Below, piece after piece: positions 16,975-27,148 of a stretch of DNA of 64,000 nt. Positions within the stretch are counted from its first letter, which is position 1, and every line of letters starts with the position of its first letter. Source of the DNA: an uncultured Marinobacter sp. (lineage in GTDB: Bacteria; Pseudomonadota; Gammaproteobacteria; Pseudomonadales; Oleiphilaceae); the NCBI RefSeq assembly GCF_946886895.1, contig NZ_CAMPJO010000010.1:1-64000 (forward strand). The letters are read 5' to 3'. The notes beneath the pieces are model-generated. The model did no database searches. It saw only the letters and a program-made list of their open reading frames with translations, and was not told the DNA's origin. Position numbers and translations under genes: made by a program.

Positions 16975-17652
16975 CTACCCTGCCCAGAGCCGCGCCCGGA
17001 ACCGGCTGGCACGCCACAGCCAGGCCAGCCACAGGGCGTGAATGTTGATCAGCAGCGCCAGCACCCACTCGAAGGCATCATCCCGCTGGCTGTAGAATGC
17101 CGGCGCAACCCCATCGAGAATCACCGAAAGTATCCCCACCCCCAGGGTTAGCTGGCACCATGTCAGCAACCGGTCGCCCTGTGTGTGCCAGTTCGGGTGG
17201 CTGCGCAGGGCCGCGCTGATCAGTAACTGGCTGATAAAGGTCAGGGCGAAATACAGCACCACGCCGGTTCGGCGGATCAGGTTGAACCCATCGCCCTCGT
17301 GGCCCAGGGCCAGCGTGTAGGCGCCCAGTGAGACACAGGCAATCAGCCCCAGCCAGGGCACCCAGGCAGCGCTGGCCCCGTGGACACCCAACTGCCTCAG
17401 CCAGCGCCCGTTCAGCCACCAGAACAGAATGCCCAGCAGGGCCGCGGGCAACATGGTGCCCTTGAACAGAAAATAGGCGGTACCGTAACGCCCGGTCCGG
17501 CTGATGCTGGTACAGCTGTCCCAGTAAGGGATACACAGGGGCACATGGCCTTCCAGCACCGAAATGAAAAAGGTGGCGTGAATGGTCAGCAGGGGGATCG
17601 CCCCGGCGGCGAGTGCCAGCCACCACAGTGGGAAGGAACGATGATCGGCCAT
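16975..17652 (-). CDS. Multi-pass inner-membrane protein, possibly Frag1/DRAM/Sfk1-like
   Basis: About 225 residues with roughly six hydrophobic segments: near the N-terminus (WWLALAAGAIPLLTIHATFF), then FLFKGTMLPAALLGILFWW, AAWVPWLGLIACVSLGAYT, VVLYFALTFISQLLISAAL, LTLGVGILSVILDGVAPAF and the C-terminus. The segment CIPYWDSCTSISRTGRYGTA between the first two membrane spans resembles the periplasmic loop of Frag1/DRAM/Sfk1 (CWH43-like) proteins, but this is a weak resemblance. ATG at 17652 follows GGGGG with good spacing; a GTG two codons upstream is possible. It is divergent from the HD-GYP gene. No specific function can be given. Confidence 0.7.
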   Translation of the reverse strand: MADHRSFPLWWLALAAGAIPLLTIHATFFISVLEGHVPLCIPYWDSCTSISRTGRYGTAYFLFKGTMLPAALLGILFWWLNGRWLRQLGVHGASAAWVPWLGLIACVSLGAYTLALGHEGDGFNLIRRTGVVLYFALTFISQLLISAALRSHPNWHTQGDRLLTWCQLTLGVGILSVILDGVAPAFYSQRDDAFEWVLALLINIHALWLAWLWRASRFRARLWAG

Positions 17653-17824
17653 GGACACCCCCTGTTTCCATTATTTTTCCGTCCCGGTTAGCGTCGGCAC
17701 GTAGCATTGGCTAACCTGTTGAATGAACATTATTTGACCAGATTTTGCAATTGCAGCCACGGTTAACCGGGCATTTCAGCGCAGAATCGGCTTTATTTAC
17801 CACAGGGAAGGTAGGGAGGCTTGT

Positions 17825-19198
17825 ATGGGGTCACCTCACCAGGAAATTGTCGAGACCCGCATTGATGTCGCCGATCTGGCGCTGGGCATGCATGTCGTTC
17901 GCCTGGACAAACCCTGGGAAGACACCAACTTTCTGTTGCAGGGGTTTGTCATTCGGGACCCGTCCGAAATTGACGCCCTGCGCGCCCAGTGTGATTTTGT
18001 CTTTATCGAAGGTCGCATCGAACACACCTTCGCCCCCCGAAGGGTAGCAGAGACGCCCCGTCCCAAATCCACCACGGCCCGGCTGGCCGGATTCTTCCGG
18101 CGCGGCCAGTCACCGAAGAAAACTGCCGAAACCCAGCCCCAGCAGCCGGTTGCTCCTCGAAAGCGGGTCACCTACATCAACAAGGTCAGTGCCGGTGAGG
18201 AGATAAGTACGGCGGTGGTCCGCTTCGAGGACGCCCAGAAGACCGCCAAAGCCATTATGTCCGGGCTGCGCATTGGCCGGGCGCTGGATCTGAACAACGC
18301 CCGCACCGTGGTGAACCAGTGTGTCGACAGCGTACTTCGCAATGAAAATGCACTGTTGTTGCTGACCAAGATCAAGCACCAGGACGAATACACCGCCGAG
18401 CACTGCATCAATGTCTCGATTCTGTGCGCGGCCTTTGGCAAGCACCTCGGGCTGTTGGAGGGGGAAATCCGCACACTGGCCCTGTGCGGGCTGCTGCACG
18501 ATGTCGGCAAAACCCGCATCCCGAACGACGTGCTGAACAAGCCGGGGGCACTCACACCCAAAGAGTTCGACATCATGCGCCAGCACACCACCCACGGCCG
18601 GTCCATCCTGATGAGCGTCAGCCACTCACTGAACACCGCCGTGGACGTGGCGTTCAGCCACCACGAGCGGATGGATGGCCAGGGTTACCCGAGGGGGCTG
18701 AAAGCACAACAGATTCCCTATTTTGCCAAAATTGTCAGCCTGGTGGACACCTACGACGCCATCACCAGCACCCGGGTATACGACAAGGGGCGGGCCTCCA
18801 TGCAGGCCCTGGAAATCATCCACAAGCACCGGGGCTCCCAGTTCGATGAAGAACTGGCCGACGCGTTTATCCAGATGATCGGCGTATACCCGCCCGGCTC
18901 CATTGTGGAAATGCTCAACGGGGAGGTCGGGATTATCGTCGAAAGCCATCCCAAGCATAAACTCAGGCCAAAAGTGCTGATGGTTCGCGACGCCGACAAG
19001 CGTCTGATGGAGCCTTACAAATCCCTGGATCTGATGACCTCGCCGGAGGACAGCGCTGGCAATGTCTACCAGATCGCCCGGGAGGTGCCGGATGGCACCC
19101 ACGGCATTGTGTTAAAGGATTTCGTCGACCAGGGCCTGATTGTGTCGGCGCCGCCAGTGGAGGATCCGGACACCGGCCCGGATGACCTGGAATGGTAA
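17825..19198 (+). CDS. HD-GYP domain cyclic-di-GMP phosphodiesterase
   Basis: 457 residues. The N-terminus (IDVADLALGMHVVRLDKPW) is a DUF3391 domain. The C-terminal half is an HD-GYP hydrolase with LLHDVGKTRIP near residue 222, HTTHGRSIL, HHERMDGQGYP near 278 and LVDTYDAITS, so the metal-binding histidines, aspartates and the GYP signature are all present. Such enzymes hydrolyse cyclic-di-GMP. ATG follows AGGGAGG. The gene lies immediately upstream of the pel operon on the same strand, with an 89-base gap, so it is placed to lower the signal that PelD senses. Whether it is co-transcribed with pel cannot be seen. Confidence 0.93.
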   Translation: MGSPHQEIVETRIDVADLALGMHVVRLDKPWEDTNFLLQGFVIRDPSEIDALRAQCDFVFIEGRIEHTFAPRRVAETPRPKSTTARLAGFFRRGQSPKKTAETQPQQPVAPRKRVTYINKVSAGEEISTAVVRFEDAQKTAKAIMSGLRIGRALDLNNARTVVNQCVDSVLRNENALLLLTKIKHQDEYTAEHCINVSILCAAFGKHLGLLEGEIRTLALCGLLHDVGKTRIPNDVLNKPGALTPKEFDIMRQHTTHGRSILMSVSHSLNTAVDVAFSHHERMDGQGYPRGLKAQQIPYFAKIVSLVDTYDAITSTRVYDKGRASMQALEIIHKHRGSQFDEELADAFIQMIGVYPPGSIVEMLNGEVGIIVESHPKHKLRPKVLMVRDADKRLMEPYKSLDLMTSPEDSAGNVYQIAREVPDGTHGIVLKDFVDQGLIVSAPPVEDPDTGPDDLEW

Positions 19199-19287
19199 TG
19201 TGGGCATAGGGAAAATCAGGGAGTTAGTCACTATACTCCAGAGTTAATCCGTGGCTTTTGCCCGACTGACTGATTCTTTCAACCCGA

Positions 19288-22059
19288 TTGTCCCATTACA
19301 TGCCCAGAAGCTGTCTGCTGTTTTTCGTTCTGTTATCAGGCGTATACACCTACGCCAACGCGGCCACCCCGAACAATGTGGCGTTCTATTACGGTCGGGA
19401 AGCCCCGATCGGCGCACTCTATGCCTACGACTGGGTGGTCCTCCAGCAGGACCAGGCATCCGACGCCCGGATCGACCTGCTTCGCAAGGGCGGAACCCAG
19501 CCGCTCAGTTACATCAGCATCGGGGAAATCGCCAAATCCCACCACTATTTCCGGGAGATCCAGGAGCACTGGAAGCTGGGCCGGAACGAGGCCTGGAAAA
19601 GTGTGGTGCTGGACCTTCGGTTGCCGGACGTTCGCCAGTTCATCCTCGACCAACTGATTGCGCCGGCCATGGCCCGAGGGTTCAGCGGCCTGTTCATGGA
19701 TACGCTGGACAGCCACCTGCTCACTCCCCAGGGCAAGGCTCAGCCAGACGCATTCGCAGACGGCCAGGCAGCATTACTCGAGAACATCCGCAACCGCTGG
19801 CCCGATGCCCGGATTATCATCAACCGTGGTTTTCACCTGCCCGAAGCCAGCCACGCCCTTGTGGACGCACTGGCGTTCGAATCCTGGCGTGCAGGCTACC
19901 TGGCCGGTCAGAATCAGTACATCAGCGTTCCCGACCAGGACCGGGCCTGGCTGGCTCAACAACTCAACCACTGGCGCACCCGGCACCCGGAGGTGCCCCT
20001 GATCGCCATTGATTACCTCCACGATGGTGACATGGCACCGGAGCATGCCGCGCAGCTACGCGCCGAAGGCTTTATACCCTACGTCACCAACGGCGCCCTG
20101 AACCGCCTCGGGCCTACCGAACCGCATACGGTAAAACGGCATATTCTGGTGGTTCACGACCAGGCGCCCGGCGGGATGGATCAGAGTGCCGCCCACCGGC
20201 GCCTCGGTATCATTCTGGAACGTCTCGGGCTGGTTCCGGTCTACCGCTCGGCGCGCGAGCCCCACCCACGAGAGCCAATGGATGACCGCTACGCCGGCGT
20301 CGTGGTCTGGTGGGAGACCGGCAACCGCAGTACCGGTTTTTGCCAGTGGCTGGCCGGGCAACAGTCGCCGGCCCTGCCGGTGGTGACCTTTGGCCTGTCG
20401 CCGCTACAGCCGGCCTGCCAATCGTTAATGGGCAGCCGCCGGCTGGTGGCACCGGAAACACCGCTGGCCTTTGGCGAACGGAATGAGTCGGTGGCCCGCT
20501 ATGAAGGCGGGCGGTTACCGGTGTCGCCGCTCAGCCCTCTGCCCGCGATGATCTCGGGGAACGCCTGGATAACCGCCACGGGCAGCGATGGCGCCTCTTA
20601 TCACCCGGTCTATACCTTTGCGCAGGGCGGTACGGCCGTCGCTCCCTTTGTGCTCGAAACCGGCCCGGAAGACCAGGCATTCTGGCTGTTCGACCCGTTC
20701 CGCTTTCTGTCCGAGGCGTTGCACCTTAACCCCTTCCCGGCCGCCGACAGCACAACGGAAAGCGGGCGCCGGATTCTCACCGCCCACATTGATGGCGACG
20801 GCTTCGTCTCGAGGGCCGAGCTGCCCGGCAGCCCAATGAGCGCAGCGGTTATCCTGGATCGTATCCTCTCCCGATTCCCCATTCCCCACACGGTGTCGGT
20901 GATCGAGGCGGAAACCTCACCCGAGGGGCTTTACCCGGCCAGCAGCAACGAGGCCGAAGCACTGGCCCGTCGGCTGTTCCAGCTGGACAACGTGGAGATT
21001 GCCTCGCACAGCTACAGCCATCCGTTTTTCTGGCGGGTTCTCGAGGGCGGTTCCGCACCCAGCCAGGAGAACACGCTGTACGGTTACGCCCTCAACATTC
21101 CGGGATACACCGCCACACTGGCCCGGGAAATTGCCGGCTCAGTAAACTACATCAACCAACAACTGGCGCCGCCGGGCAAACCGGTTTCGGTGTTCCTCTG
21201 GACCGGCGACGCCCGGCCCGGTGAGAAGGCTCTGGCCAGGGTGCGTGAGCTGGGGCTGATCAACATTAACGGCGGCGACACCCACCCGCTTCCCTACAAT
21301 TCCGAACTGGCCGGGGTCTGGCCCGATGCCCGGCCGGTGGGCGATGAGCTGCAGGTGTATGCGCCGGTGATGAACGAAAACGTCTACACCAATCTATGGA
21401 CCGGCCCTTTCTATGGTTTTCGCAATGTGATTGACAGCTTCCGGGTACTGGAGGAAAAAGGCCGGCTCAAGCCCATGGGCATCTACTACCACTTCTATTC
21501 CGGCACCAAACCCGAGTCGCTTTCCGCACTGGAAGAGGTATACCGCTATGCCCTGAGTCAGCCGGTGATCCCGCTACACCTCAGTGACTACGCCCGGCGT
21601 GTGCAGGCCCAGTACTACTCGGCACTGACGGTAACCGGAGACGGCGGGTTCCGGTGGCGGGGCCTGCAAGTACCCAGCACCGTGCGTGTCGGCCTGAACC
21701 AGTACCCGGACCTCCAGCGTAGCCAGGGTGTGGCCGGTTACCGGGACGTCAACGGCCAGCGCTTTGTCCACCTGACCGGGCCAAACGCCACGCTCTACCT
21801 AAGCCAGGCACCGGTTACCGGGCCGTACATCGAAAGCGCCAATGCCATTATGACCGACTGGCAACGGGAGAAGCAGGAAGGCACCTGGCACCTGCAGGCC
21901 GAACTCCGGGGCTATCAGCCGATCGAGATTGTGATTGCTGGCGCCGAACGATGCACCGTGCAGAATGACATGCCCATGACCCAGACCCGGCGCTCGGGCA
22001 ACCTGGTACTCTCCAGCCCTGGCGCACACCAGGTCAGCCTCAATCTGGAGTGCCGGTAA
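19288..22059 (+). CDS. pelA: PelA, Pel polysaccharide hydrolase/deacetylase
   Basis: 923 residues, close to the 948 of Pseudomonas aeruginosa PelA. A signal peptide (LLFFVLLSGVYTYANA) sends it to the periplasm. The N-terminal glycoside hydrolase-like domain covers about residues 27-290 (VAFYYGREAPIGALYAYDWV, FMDTLDSH). A middle segment starting HILVVHDQAPGG resembles the reductase-like fold. The deacetylase domain has AHIDGDGFVSR near residue 499 and EIASHSYSHPFFW near 573, giving the Asp and two His expected for metal binding. PelA partly deacetylates Pel and can hydrolyse it. The start drawn is TTG at 19288; ATG at 19300 is equally plausible, and no strong ribosome site supports either. Confidence 0.95.
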   Translation: MSHYMPRSCLLFFVLLSGVYTYANAATPNNVAFYYGREAPIGALYAYDWVVLQQDQASDARIDLLRKGGTQPLSYISIGEIAKSHHYFREIQEHWKLGRNEAWKSVVLDLRLPDVRQFILDQLIAPAMARGFSGLFMDTLDSHLLTPQGKAQPDAFADGQAALLENIRNRWPDARIIINRGFHLPEASHALVDALAFESWRAGYLAGQNQYISVPDQDRAWLAQQLNHWRTRHPEVPLIAIDYLHDGDMAPEHAAQLRAEGFIPYVTNGALNRLGPTEPHTVKRHILVVHDQAPGGMDQSAAHRRLGIILERLGLVPVYRSAREPHPREPMDDRYAGVVVWWETGNRSTGFCQWLAGQQSPALPVVTFGLSPLQPACQSLMGSRRLVAPETPLAFGERNESVARYEGGRLPVSPLSPLPAMISGNAWITATGSDGASYHPVYTFAQGGTAVAPFVLETGPEDQAFWLFDPFRFLSEALHLNPFPAADSTTESGRRILTAHIDGDGFVSRAELPGSPMSAAVILDRILSRFPIPHTVSVIEAETSPEGLYPASSNEAEALARRLFQLDNVEIASHSYSHPFFWRVLEGGSAPSQENTLYGYALNIPGYTATLAREIAGSVNYINQQLAPPGKPVSVFLWTGDARPGEKALARVRELGLININGGDTHPLPYNSELAGVWPDARPVGDELQVYAPVMNENVYTNLWTGPFYGFRNVIDSFRVLEEKGRLKPMGIYYHFYSGTKPESLSALEEVYRYALSQPVIPLHLSDYARRVQAQYYSALTVTGDGGFRWRGLQVPSTVRVGLNQYPDLQRSQGVAGYRDVNGQRFVHLTGPNATLYLSQAPVTGPYIESANAIMTDWQREKQEGTWHLQAELRGYQPIEIVIAGAERCTVQNDMPMTQTRRSGNLVLSSPGAHQVSLNLECR

Positions 22060-22062
22060 CCG

Positions 22063-25000
22063 ATGCAGCGCCGCAGACCCTCTTTTTTCAGCTTGCCGGC
22101 CCTGTTGCTGATGGGGGTCCTGTTTGCCCTGGTTCTGTACGTGCTGTTTCCCCGGCAGGCCATCTTTGAAGACCTGCGTTATCTCAACAATCCGGATGCC
22201 GTCTCCCTCGCCTACCTGGAGACCCTGCTGAAATCCGACCCCGACAACACACCCCTGCGCATCAACCTCGGGCGGATGCAGCGCCAGGCCGGCCAGCTTG
22301 ATCAGGCCCGGGCAACCCTGGCCCCGCTGATGCAGGCGGAGCCCATACCCTCCCGGGCCATGGAGAGCTATCTGGAGCTGTTGATCAGCCAGTTTCACGC
22401 CGCCCCGGAAGGGGATCGTCAGGAAGCGTTGAAGCGGGAATTGAGCCAGACCCTACAACACCTGATGGCGGAGGACTATACCGTTGAGCGCAAACTGGCC
22501 CTGGCTGAGCCCGCGCTCCCCCTGCTTGATGCACCCGACCAGTTGGCTATCCGTCAGACCCTGTTTGCCGGAGCCAAAGGCGCCGAACGGCTGGCACTGG
22601 CCGGCAAGCTGGCCCGGCAATACGAGGCCATGGGCCAGCCGGCAAGGGCGGTTGACATCCTGGAGTCAGTGCTCACGCAGGTACCGGGCGAGCGCCGCGA
22701 GGCGTTTGTCACCGATCTGATCCGCCTGGAACTGGCTGCCGGGCGCCCGGGCCGGGCCCTGGCGCTGTTCCGGTCCCGGCTCGGGCAGGCCGCCATGAGC
22801 CCGGACCAACTCCGGGAGGGCATCCGGCTGGCCGGCCTGGCCGGCGCCGATAACATTCGCAGGGCCTGGCTGGGCGCCCTGGCAACCTCTGAGCCAGGCA
22901 ATCTCGAGGTACAGCGCCAGTGGCTTGGCGCCCAGTTGGGTGCGGGCGATACCGAGGGCGCCCTGGCCACCCTGCGGAGAATGCAGCAACACACGGCCCG
23001 GTTGCCGTTGCAGGATCAGGCCCTGGCGGCGCAAATCCTGGAATGGAACGGTAAACCGGCGGAAGCGCTCACGTACTGGCGGCAAGTCTACCGGGCCACG
23101 GGATCCGACCAGGCCTTCGAGCGGGCAATACAACTGGCCAGTGAATTGTTCCGGTGGAACCAACTGGCCGCTATCCTGGACAACGCCCGCAAGCGCCAGG
23201 ATCTCGCCGCCCAGGGCTACACTCAACTGGCGGACACCTTGGTGCGGCTGGGCCGGCTTGATGAAGCCGAGAGCCGGCTGCGGGAAGGCCTGAGTCGCAA
23301 CCGGGCGGATCTGCCGCTGCGTGAACGGCTGGCCACTTTGCTGGTCAACCGGCGTCGCTTCCCGGAAGCCATCGCGCTGCTCGAGTCCGGCCCGGCGCTC
23401 AGCGATCGCGAACGTTTGCAACTGGCCCGACTGTACTGGCGCATTCGTGATCCTGAGTCCGCCTTCAACGTGCTCGCGGTGGAGCCGGGCGACCCGGCCC
23501 TGGCCTCCGAGGCCGCCGCCATGCGGCTGGAGCTGGCGAGCATTCTGGGCCGTACGGACTTCCTTCAGGGCGAGTACCGCCGGCTGGCAAGCCTGCCTCC
23601 GGAGCAACTGGAGGCCGGTGTGCAGGAACAGCTTCTGAACCTGGCCGTGATGTTTGACGACCTGCCCGGGGCACTGCGCCTGGCCCGTCAGCGCCTGGAC
23701 GACACCGGCAATGCCCGCTACCTGGCGGCCATTGCCGAATACCAGTTCGCCCTGAACGACTGGGGCGCACTGGCCAGCGCCCTGGACCAATGGCGGGCCA
23801 AGGCCCCGGAAGCCAGCCGGGATCCCCGTTTCTGGACCCTCAAAGCCCTGCTCCACCAGCATAGGAGTGAAGACGAAGCGGCGGCCGCGGCTTTCGAAAC
23901 CGCAGCCACCCTGGCCCCCGAGAACACCGACGTACTCATCAGCTGGAGCTGGTTCCTGCTGGCGCACCCGGACCAGTTACCCGGGCACCTGCCACAGTTA
24001 CTGGGCCGACTGGCCGCCAACCCCTCGCCGGACAGCTACAGCGTGCTCGCCTACGGCTACCAGGCACTGGGCGACCGGAAACGGGCGCTGGCCTGGCTCG
24101 GGCGTGGCCGACCCACACACGCCGCGGATGCCGACTGGCTATTGGCCATGGCACGCCTGGCGGAACAGAACGGGGCCCTGGCCGAGGGCCTGGCCCTGCG
24201 TCGCCAGAGTGTGGCACTGGCCGGGCAGCCCCCCGGTCAATCCAAACAATCGGTGTTGTTCCCCGGGCCGGCAACCACCGGTGAGCTCAGCGGCCCCCTG
24301 TACCGATACGACAACCGGGCACTCCAGATCGGCATGGCCAATCAGGACCTGGGTGGTTTTTCGGTTCAGAGCCAGTCCGTACGGGGCCAGTTCAGTCATG
24401 ACCGCTTCCGCTGGCTGTTCAACGTCGAAACACTGGATGCCCGGGGCCAGGGCCTGTTACGCACCCGTCCCGACCCCGGTCGCGATGTGCGTTTGCAACT
24501 GCAGAACAACACCGCCAACACCTTACTGACTTTCAGCCTCGGTCAACTTTCCCGTTATGGCGACAGCCGCACAACCGCCAGCGCCGGGATCACCAGCCAG
24601 CCAAACGACCGGTTCTCCCTGAGCGCGGGCGCGATACTCAATGAGCGGGCGTTCGACAGCGCCGAAGCCTGGTGGCTGGCCAACCGCGATGCGTTTTATA
24701 CCGACCTCCGGTACCGGCCGTTTCCCCGTCTGGAACTGGCCGGGCGCCTCGAACACCTGGCCTTCGACAGCAACACCGGCGCATCGCTCGGCAATGGTCT
24801 CGGGTTCGACGCCACCGGCACCTACACCCTGTTCCGGGAAGATCCGGGCTGGCAGCTGTCACTGGGCTATCGGCGCCAGTCCCTCAGCCTGGCGGAGACG
24901 CTGGATGCCGACACCGCCTCGGCACTGGCGGCCTCGGCGACCCCGGGCAGCCTGCTGGCAGACAACTATGAACGGATCGGTATTGAAACCCGCTGGTACC

Positions 25001-25236
25001 ACGGCGAACCCCACGCGCTCTACCGGACCACCGCGGAACCCCGTTTTTTTGTCGGATTAGGCGCCGGTTATGTACTATCCACCTCAAGCCCCGATTTCGG
25101 AGTCGACCTGGGGGTCGGCTGGCGCGTGGTGGGAGACGACGATCTGGCGTTTTCGCTCGGTTACACCTCGGACGGTCTGGACGGCAGCGCCCGGACCGAC
25201 CTGAACCTCACCTACACTCTGTATTTCGGTCGCTAA
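22063..25236 (+). CDS. pelB: PelB, TPR scaffold and outer-membrane export porin
   Basis: 1057 residues. One N-terminal membrane segment (FSLPALLLMGVLFALVLYVL) is followed by a long series of TPR helices (residues about 45-730, for example PRAVDILESVLTQVPGE and AAAFETAATLAPENTDVLIS). The C-terminal part from about residue 770 is rich in alternating aromatic strands and ends LNLTYTLYFGR, as expected of a beta-barrel. In known Pel systems the TPRs bind PelA and guide the polymer to the barrel. It begins 3 bases after pelA and is somewhat shorter than the 1193-residue Pseudomonas protein. The ends and position in the operon make the call firm. Confidence 0.93.
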   Translation: MQRRRPSFFSLPALLLMGVLFALVLYVLFPRQAIFEDLRYLNNPDAVSLAYLETLLKSDPDNTPLRINLGRMQRQAGQLDQARATLAPLMQAEPIPSRAMESYLELLISQFHAAPEGDRQEALKRELSQTLQHLMAEDYTVERKLALAEPALPLLDAPDQLAIRQTLFAGAKGAERLALAGKLARQYEAMGQPARAVDILESVLTQVPGERREAFVTDLIRLELAAGRPGRALALFRSRLGQAAMSPDQLREGIRLAGLAGADNIRRAWLGALATSEPGNLEVQRQWLGAQLGAGDTEGALATLRRMQQHTARLPLQDQALAAQILEWNGKPAEALTYWRQVYRATGSDQAFERAIQLASELFRWNQLAAILDNARKRQDLAAQGYTQLADTLVRLGRLDEAESRLREGLSRNRADLPLRERLATLLVNRRRFPEAIALLESGPALSDRERLQLARLYWRIRDPESAFNVLAVEPGDPALASEAAAMRLELASILGRTDFLQGEYRRLASLPPEQLEAGVQEQLLNLAVMFDDLPGALRLARQRLDDTGNARYLAAIAEYQFALNDWGALASALDQWRAKAPEASRDPRFWTLKALLHQHRSEDEAAAAAFETAATLAPENTDVLISWSWFLLAHPDQLPGHLPQLLGRLAANPSPDSYSVLAYGYQALGDRKRALAWLGRGRPTHAADADWLLAMARLAEQNGALAEGLALRRQSVALAGQPPGQSKQSVLFPGPATTGELSGPLYRYDNRALQIGMANQDLGGFSVQSQSVRGQFSHDRFRWLFNVETLDARGQGLLRTRPDPGRDVRLQLQNNTANTLLTFSLGQLSRYGDSRTTASAGITSQPNDRFSLSAGAILNERAFDSAEAWWLANRDAFYTDLRYRPFPRLELAGRLEHLAFDSNTGASLGNGLGFDATGTYTLFREDPGWQLSLGYRRQSLSLAETLDADTASALAASATPGSLLADNYERIGIETRWYHGEPHALYRTTAEPRFFVGLGAGYVLSTSSPDFGVDLGVGWRVVGDDDLAFSLGYTSDGLDGSARTDLNLTYTLYFGR

Positions 25237-25248
25237 AGGAGACCTGTC

Positions 25249-25800
25249 ATGACGTTACGATTTCCATCTCCCAGCCTGGCTCTGATCCCCTGCCTGGCGT
25301 TGGCGCTGCTGTCGGGCTGTTCCGTGATGCAAAGCCAGCAGGGCACCGAACCGGTCGCTCTGAACAGCCAGTTTGCGGTGATTCCACTGACCAACCTGTC
25401 GCAAACGCCCCAGGCCGGAGACCAGGCCGCCAGCATTCTCAGCGCCCTGCTCCGGGCAAAGGGAGCCAACGAGGTAACGCTCTACCTGCCCGAGGATGAT
25501 AACCCGCTGGTGTACGACAACCGGGCACGCCAGCAACAAGCCCTGGCAGAAGCCCTCGACAACGGCGCAGACATGGTCGTGTCCGGCACCGTGAATGAAT
25601 GGCGGTACAAAAACGGGCTGGATGGCGAGCCGGCGGTGGGCATTACCCTGGAAGTCCGGGATCCGTCCGATAACGGCATCCTCTGGTCCGGTACCGCGGC
25701 GCGGACCGGCTGGGGCCGGGAAGGCCTGAGCGTGGCCGGGCACAAGGTGCTGCAATCCCTGATCAACGCCATACCCCTTCAGCAGGGAGCCGGTCAGTAA
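25249..25800 (+). CDS. pelC: PelC outer-membrane lipoprotein
   Basis: 183 residues with a lipoprotein signal (LALALLSGC, Cys near residue 24). The mature part has FAVIPLTNLSQTPQAGDQAA and VVSGTVNEWRYKNGLDGEPA, matching the PelC fold, which forms a ring on the periplasmic face of the outer membrane that funnels Pel towards PelB. A strong site (AAAGGAGA) precedes ATG, 12 bases after pelB. Confidence 0.94.
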   Translation: MTLRFPSPSLALIPCLALALLSGCSVMQSQQGTEPVALNSQFAVIPLTNLSQTPQAGDQAASILSALLRAKGANEVTLYLPEDDNPLVYDNRARQQQALAEALDNGADMVVSGTVNEWRYKNGLDGEPAVGITLEVRDPSDNGILWSGTAARTGWGREGLSVAGHKVLQSLINAIPLQQGAGQ

Positions 25801-25804
25801 ATTC

Positions 25805-27148
25805 ATGAGCGACGTTCCGGCACAGCAAGACGAGCCCGCGGACTCCGGCAGCACACCGGTCCCGGGCTGGCTCAAGTGGTTTGAAACCCTGGCGGTGACC
25901 ACGCTGTTTGTGGGTCTCGGCGCCTGGAACCGGCCCGAGGACCCTTTCTACCTGACCGGCAGTTTCCCCTGGCCGGTGCTGGCCCCCCTGCTGGCCGGGC
26001 TGCGCTATGGCTTTTTCAATGCCCTGGTCTCCGCCCTGCTCCTGCTCGGCGCCCTGGGAATGTTTTACCGGCAGGGCCTGTTACCGTTGGCAGACTTTCC
26101 CTACGTCTGGAGTATCGGCGTGCTGGCGTTCAGCCTCCTGGCGGGCGAGTTCCGGGATTACTGGGACCGCCGGATCGAGAAGCTGGAGGCCAGCAACCGG
26201 TACCGCCAGGTACGGCTTGAGGAATTCACCCGCAACTTCTACCTGCTGAAAGTCTCCCACGACCGTCTGGAACAGCAACTCGCCGGCAGCTCCAGCAGCC
26301 TGCGTGAAGCACTCCGACGGCTGTATCAGGAAATCGCCCATGCCCGGGGCCAGGGTCTGACCCCGGAAACCGGCGAGTTGATGCTGCAACTGCTGATTCG
26401 CTACGGTCAGTTGCAGATCGCGGCTATCTACGCCGTTACTAACGGCACCCTGGGGGATGCACCGGTGGCCCGGATCGGCGCCTTCCGGGATGTCCGCAAG
26501 CAGGATCCGTTGCTCCAGCACGCCCTGCAGGAAAAGAAACTGGTGTCGGTGCAGACCGAGTACCGGCAGAAACTGGCGGACCTGGACACCGACCTGCTGC
26601 TGGCCCTGCCGCTGCTCGATTCCCGCCAAACGTTGCTTGGCATGGTGGTGGTGGAGGCGATGCCGTTTTTCAACTTCCAGCCCCGGACCCTGCGGCTGCT
26701 GGCCATCCTGACGGGGCACATGGCCGACATGATTCAGGAACAGCGCCTGGTGACCGAGGCGGGCAGCGCGGAATGGCGCCAATTCCGGTTCCAACTGGCC
26801 CGGGCCAGCCACGACGCCCACCAGTATTCGCTACCCGCGTCGCTGATCCGGCTGACCTTTACCAGTGACCAGACCGAGGAAGCCGTGGCGGAGCGTATGA
26901 GGCGCCTGAGACGGGGGCTGGATGTCATTACCGAACTGCCACCGGCCGTGGGGCCCGGACTGGCGATTCTGCTTCCGCTCACCGATGAGCTGGGCCAGGC
27001 CGCCTACCTCCAGCGCCTGGACGACGACGTGCGCGAGCATACCGGCCAGGCCCTGGCGGAACTGGCGGTGGTTCAGGCTCGCATGGTCAGCGGAGATGGC
27101 GGGCTGAATGCCTGGCTTACTGAAGCATCCGGGGGCACGGGATCATGA
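25805..27148 (+). CDS. pelD: PelD, cyclic-di-GMP receptor of the Pel synthase
   Basis: 447 residues. About four N-terminal membrane spans lie in residues 25-120 (FETLAVTTLFVGLGAW, LLLLGALGMFY, IGVLAFSLLAGEF). A coiled-coil linker, a GAF domain (residues about 175-310) and a degenerate GGDEF domain follow. The inhibitory-site motif RGLD at residues 370-373 and Arg near 404 (LQRLDDD) correspond in spacing to the R367/D370/R402 cyclic-di-GMP site of Pseudomonas PelD. The active-site GGDEF sequence is absent, so it should bind but not make the nucleotide. This links Pel production to the upstream HD-GYP enzyme. Confidence 0.95.
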   Translation: MSDVPAQQDEPADSGSTPVPGWLKWFETLAVTTLFVGLGAWNRPEDPFYLTGSFPWPVLAPLLAGLRYGFFNALVSALLLLGALGMFYRQGLLPLADFPYVWSIGVLAFSLLAGEFRDYWDRRIEKLEASNRYRQVRLEEFTRNFYLLKVSHDRLEQQLAGSSSSLREALRRLYQEIAHARGQGLTPETGELMLQLLIRYGQLQIAAIYAVTNGTLGDAPVARIGAFRDVRKQDPLLQHALQEKKLVSVQTEYRQKLADLDTDLLLALPLLDSRQTLLGMVVVEAMPFFNFQPRTLRLLAILTGHMADMIQEQRLVTEAGSAEWRQFRFQLARASHDAHQYSLPASLIRLTFTSDQTEEAVAERMRRLRRGLDVITELPPAVGPGLAILLPLTDELGQAAYLQRLDDDVREHTGQALAELAVVQARMVSGDGGLNAWLTEASGGTGS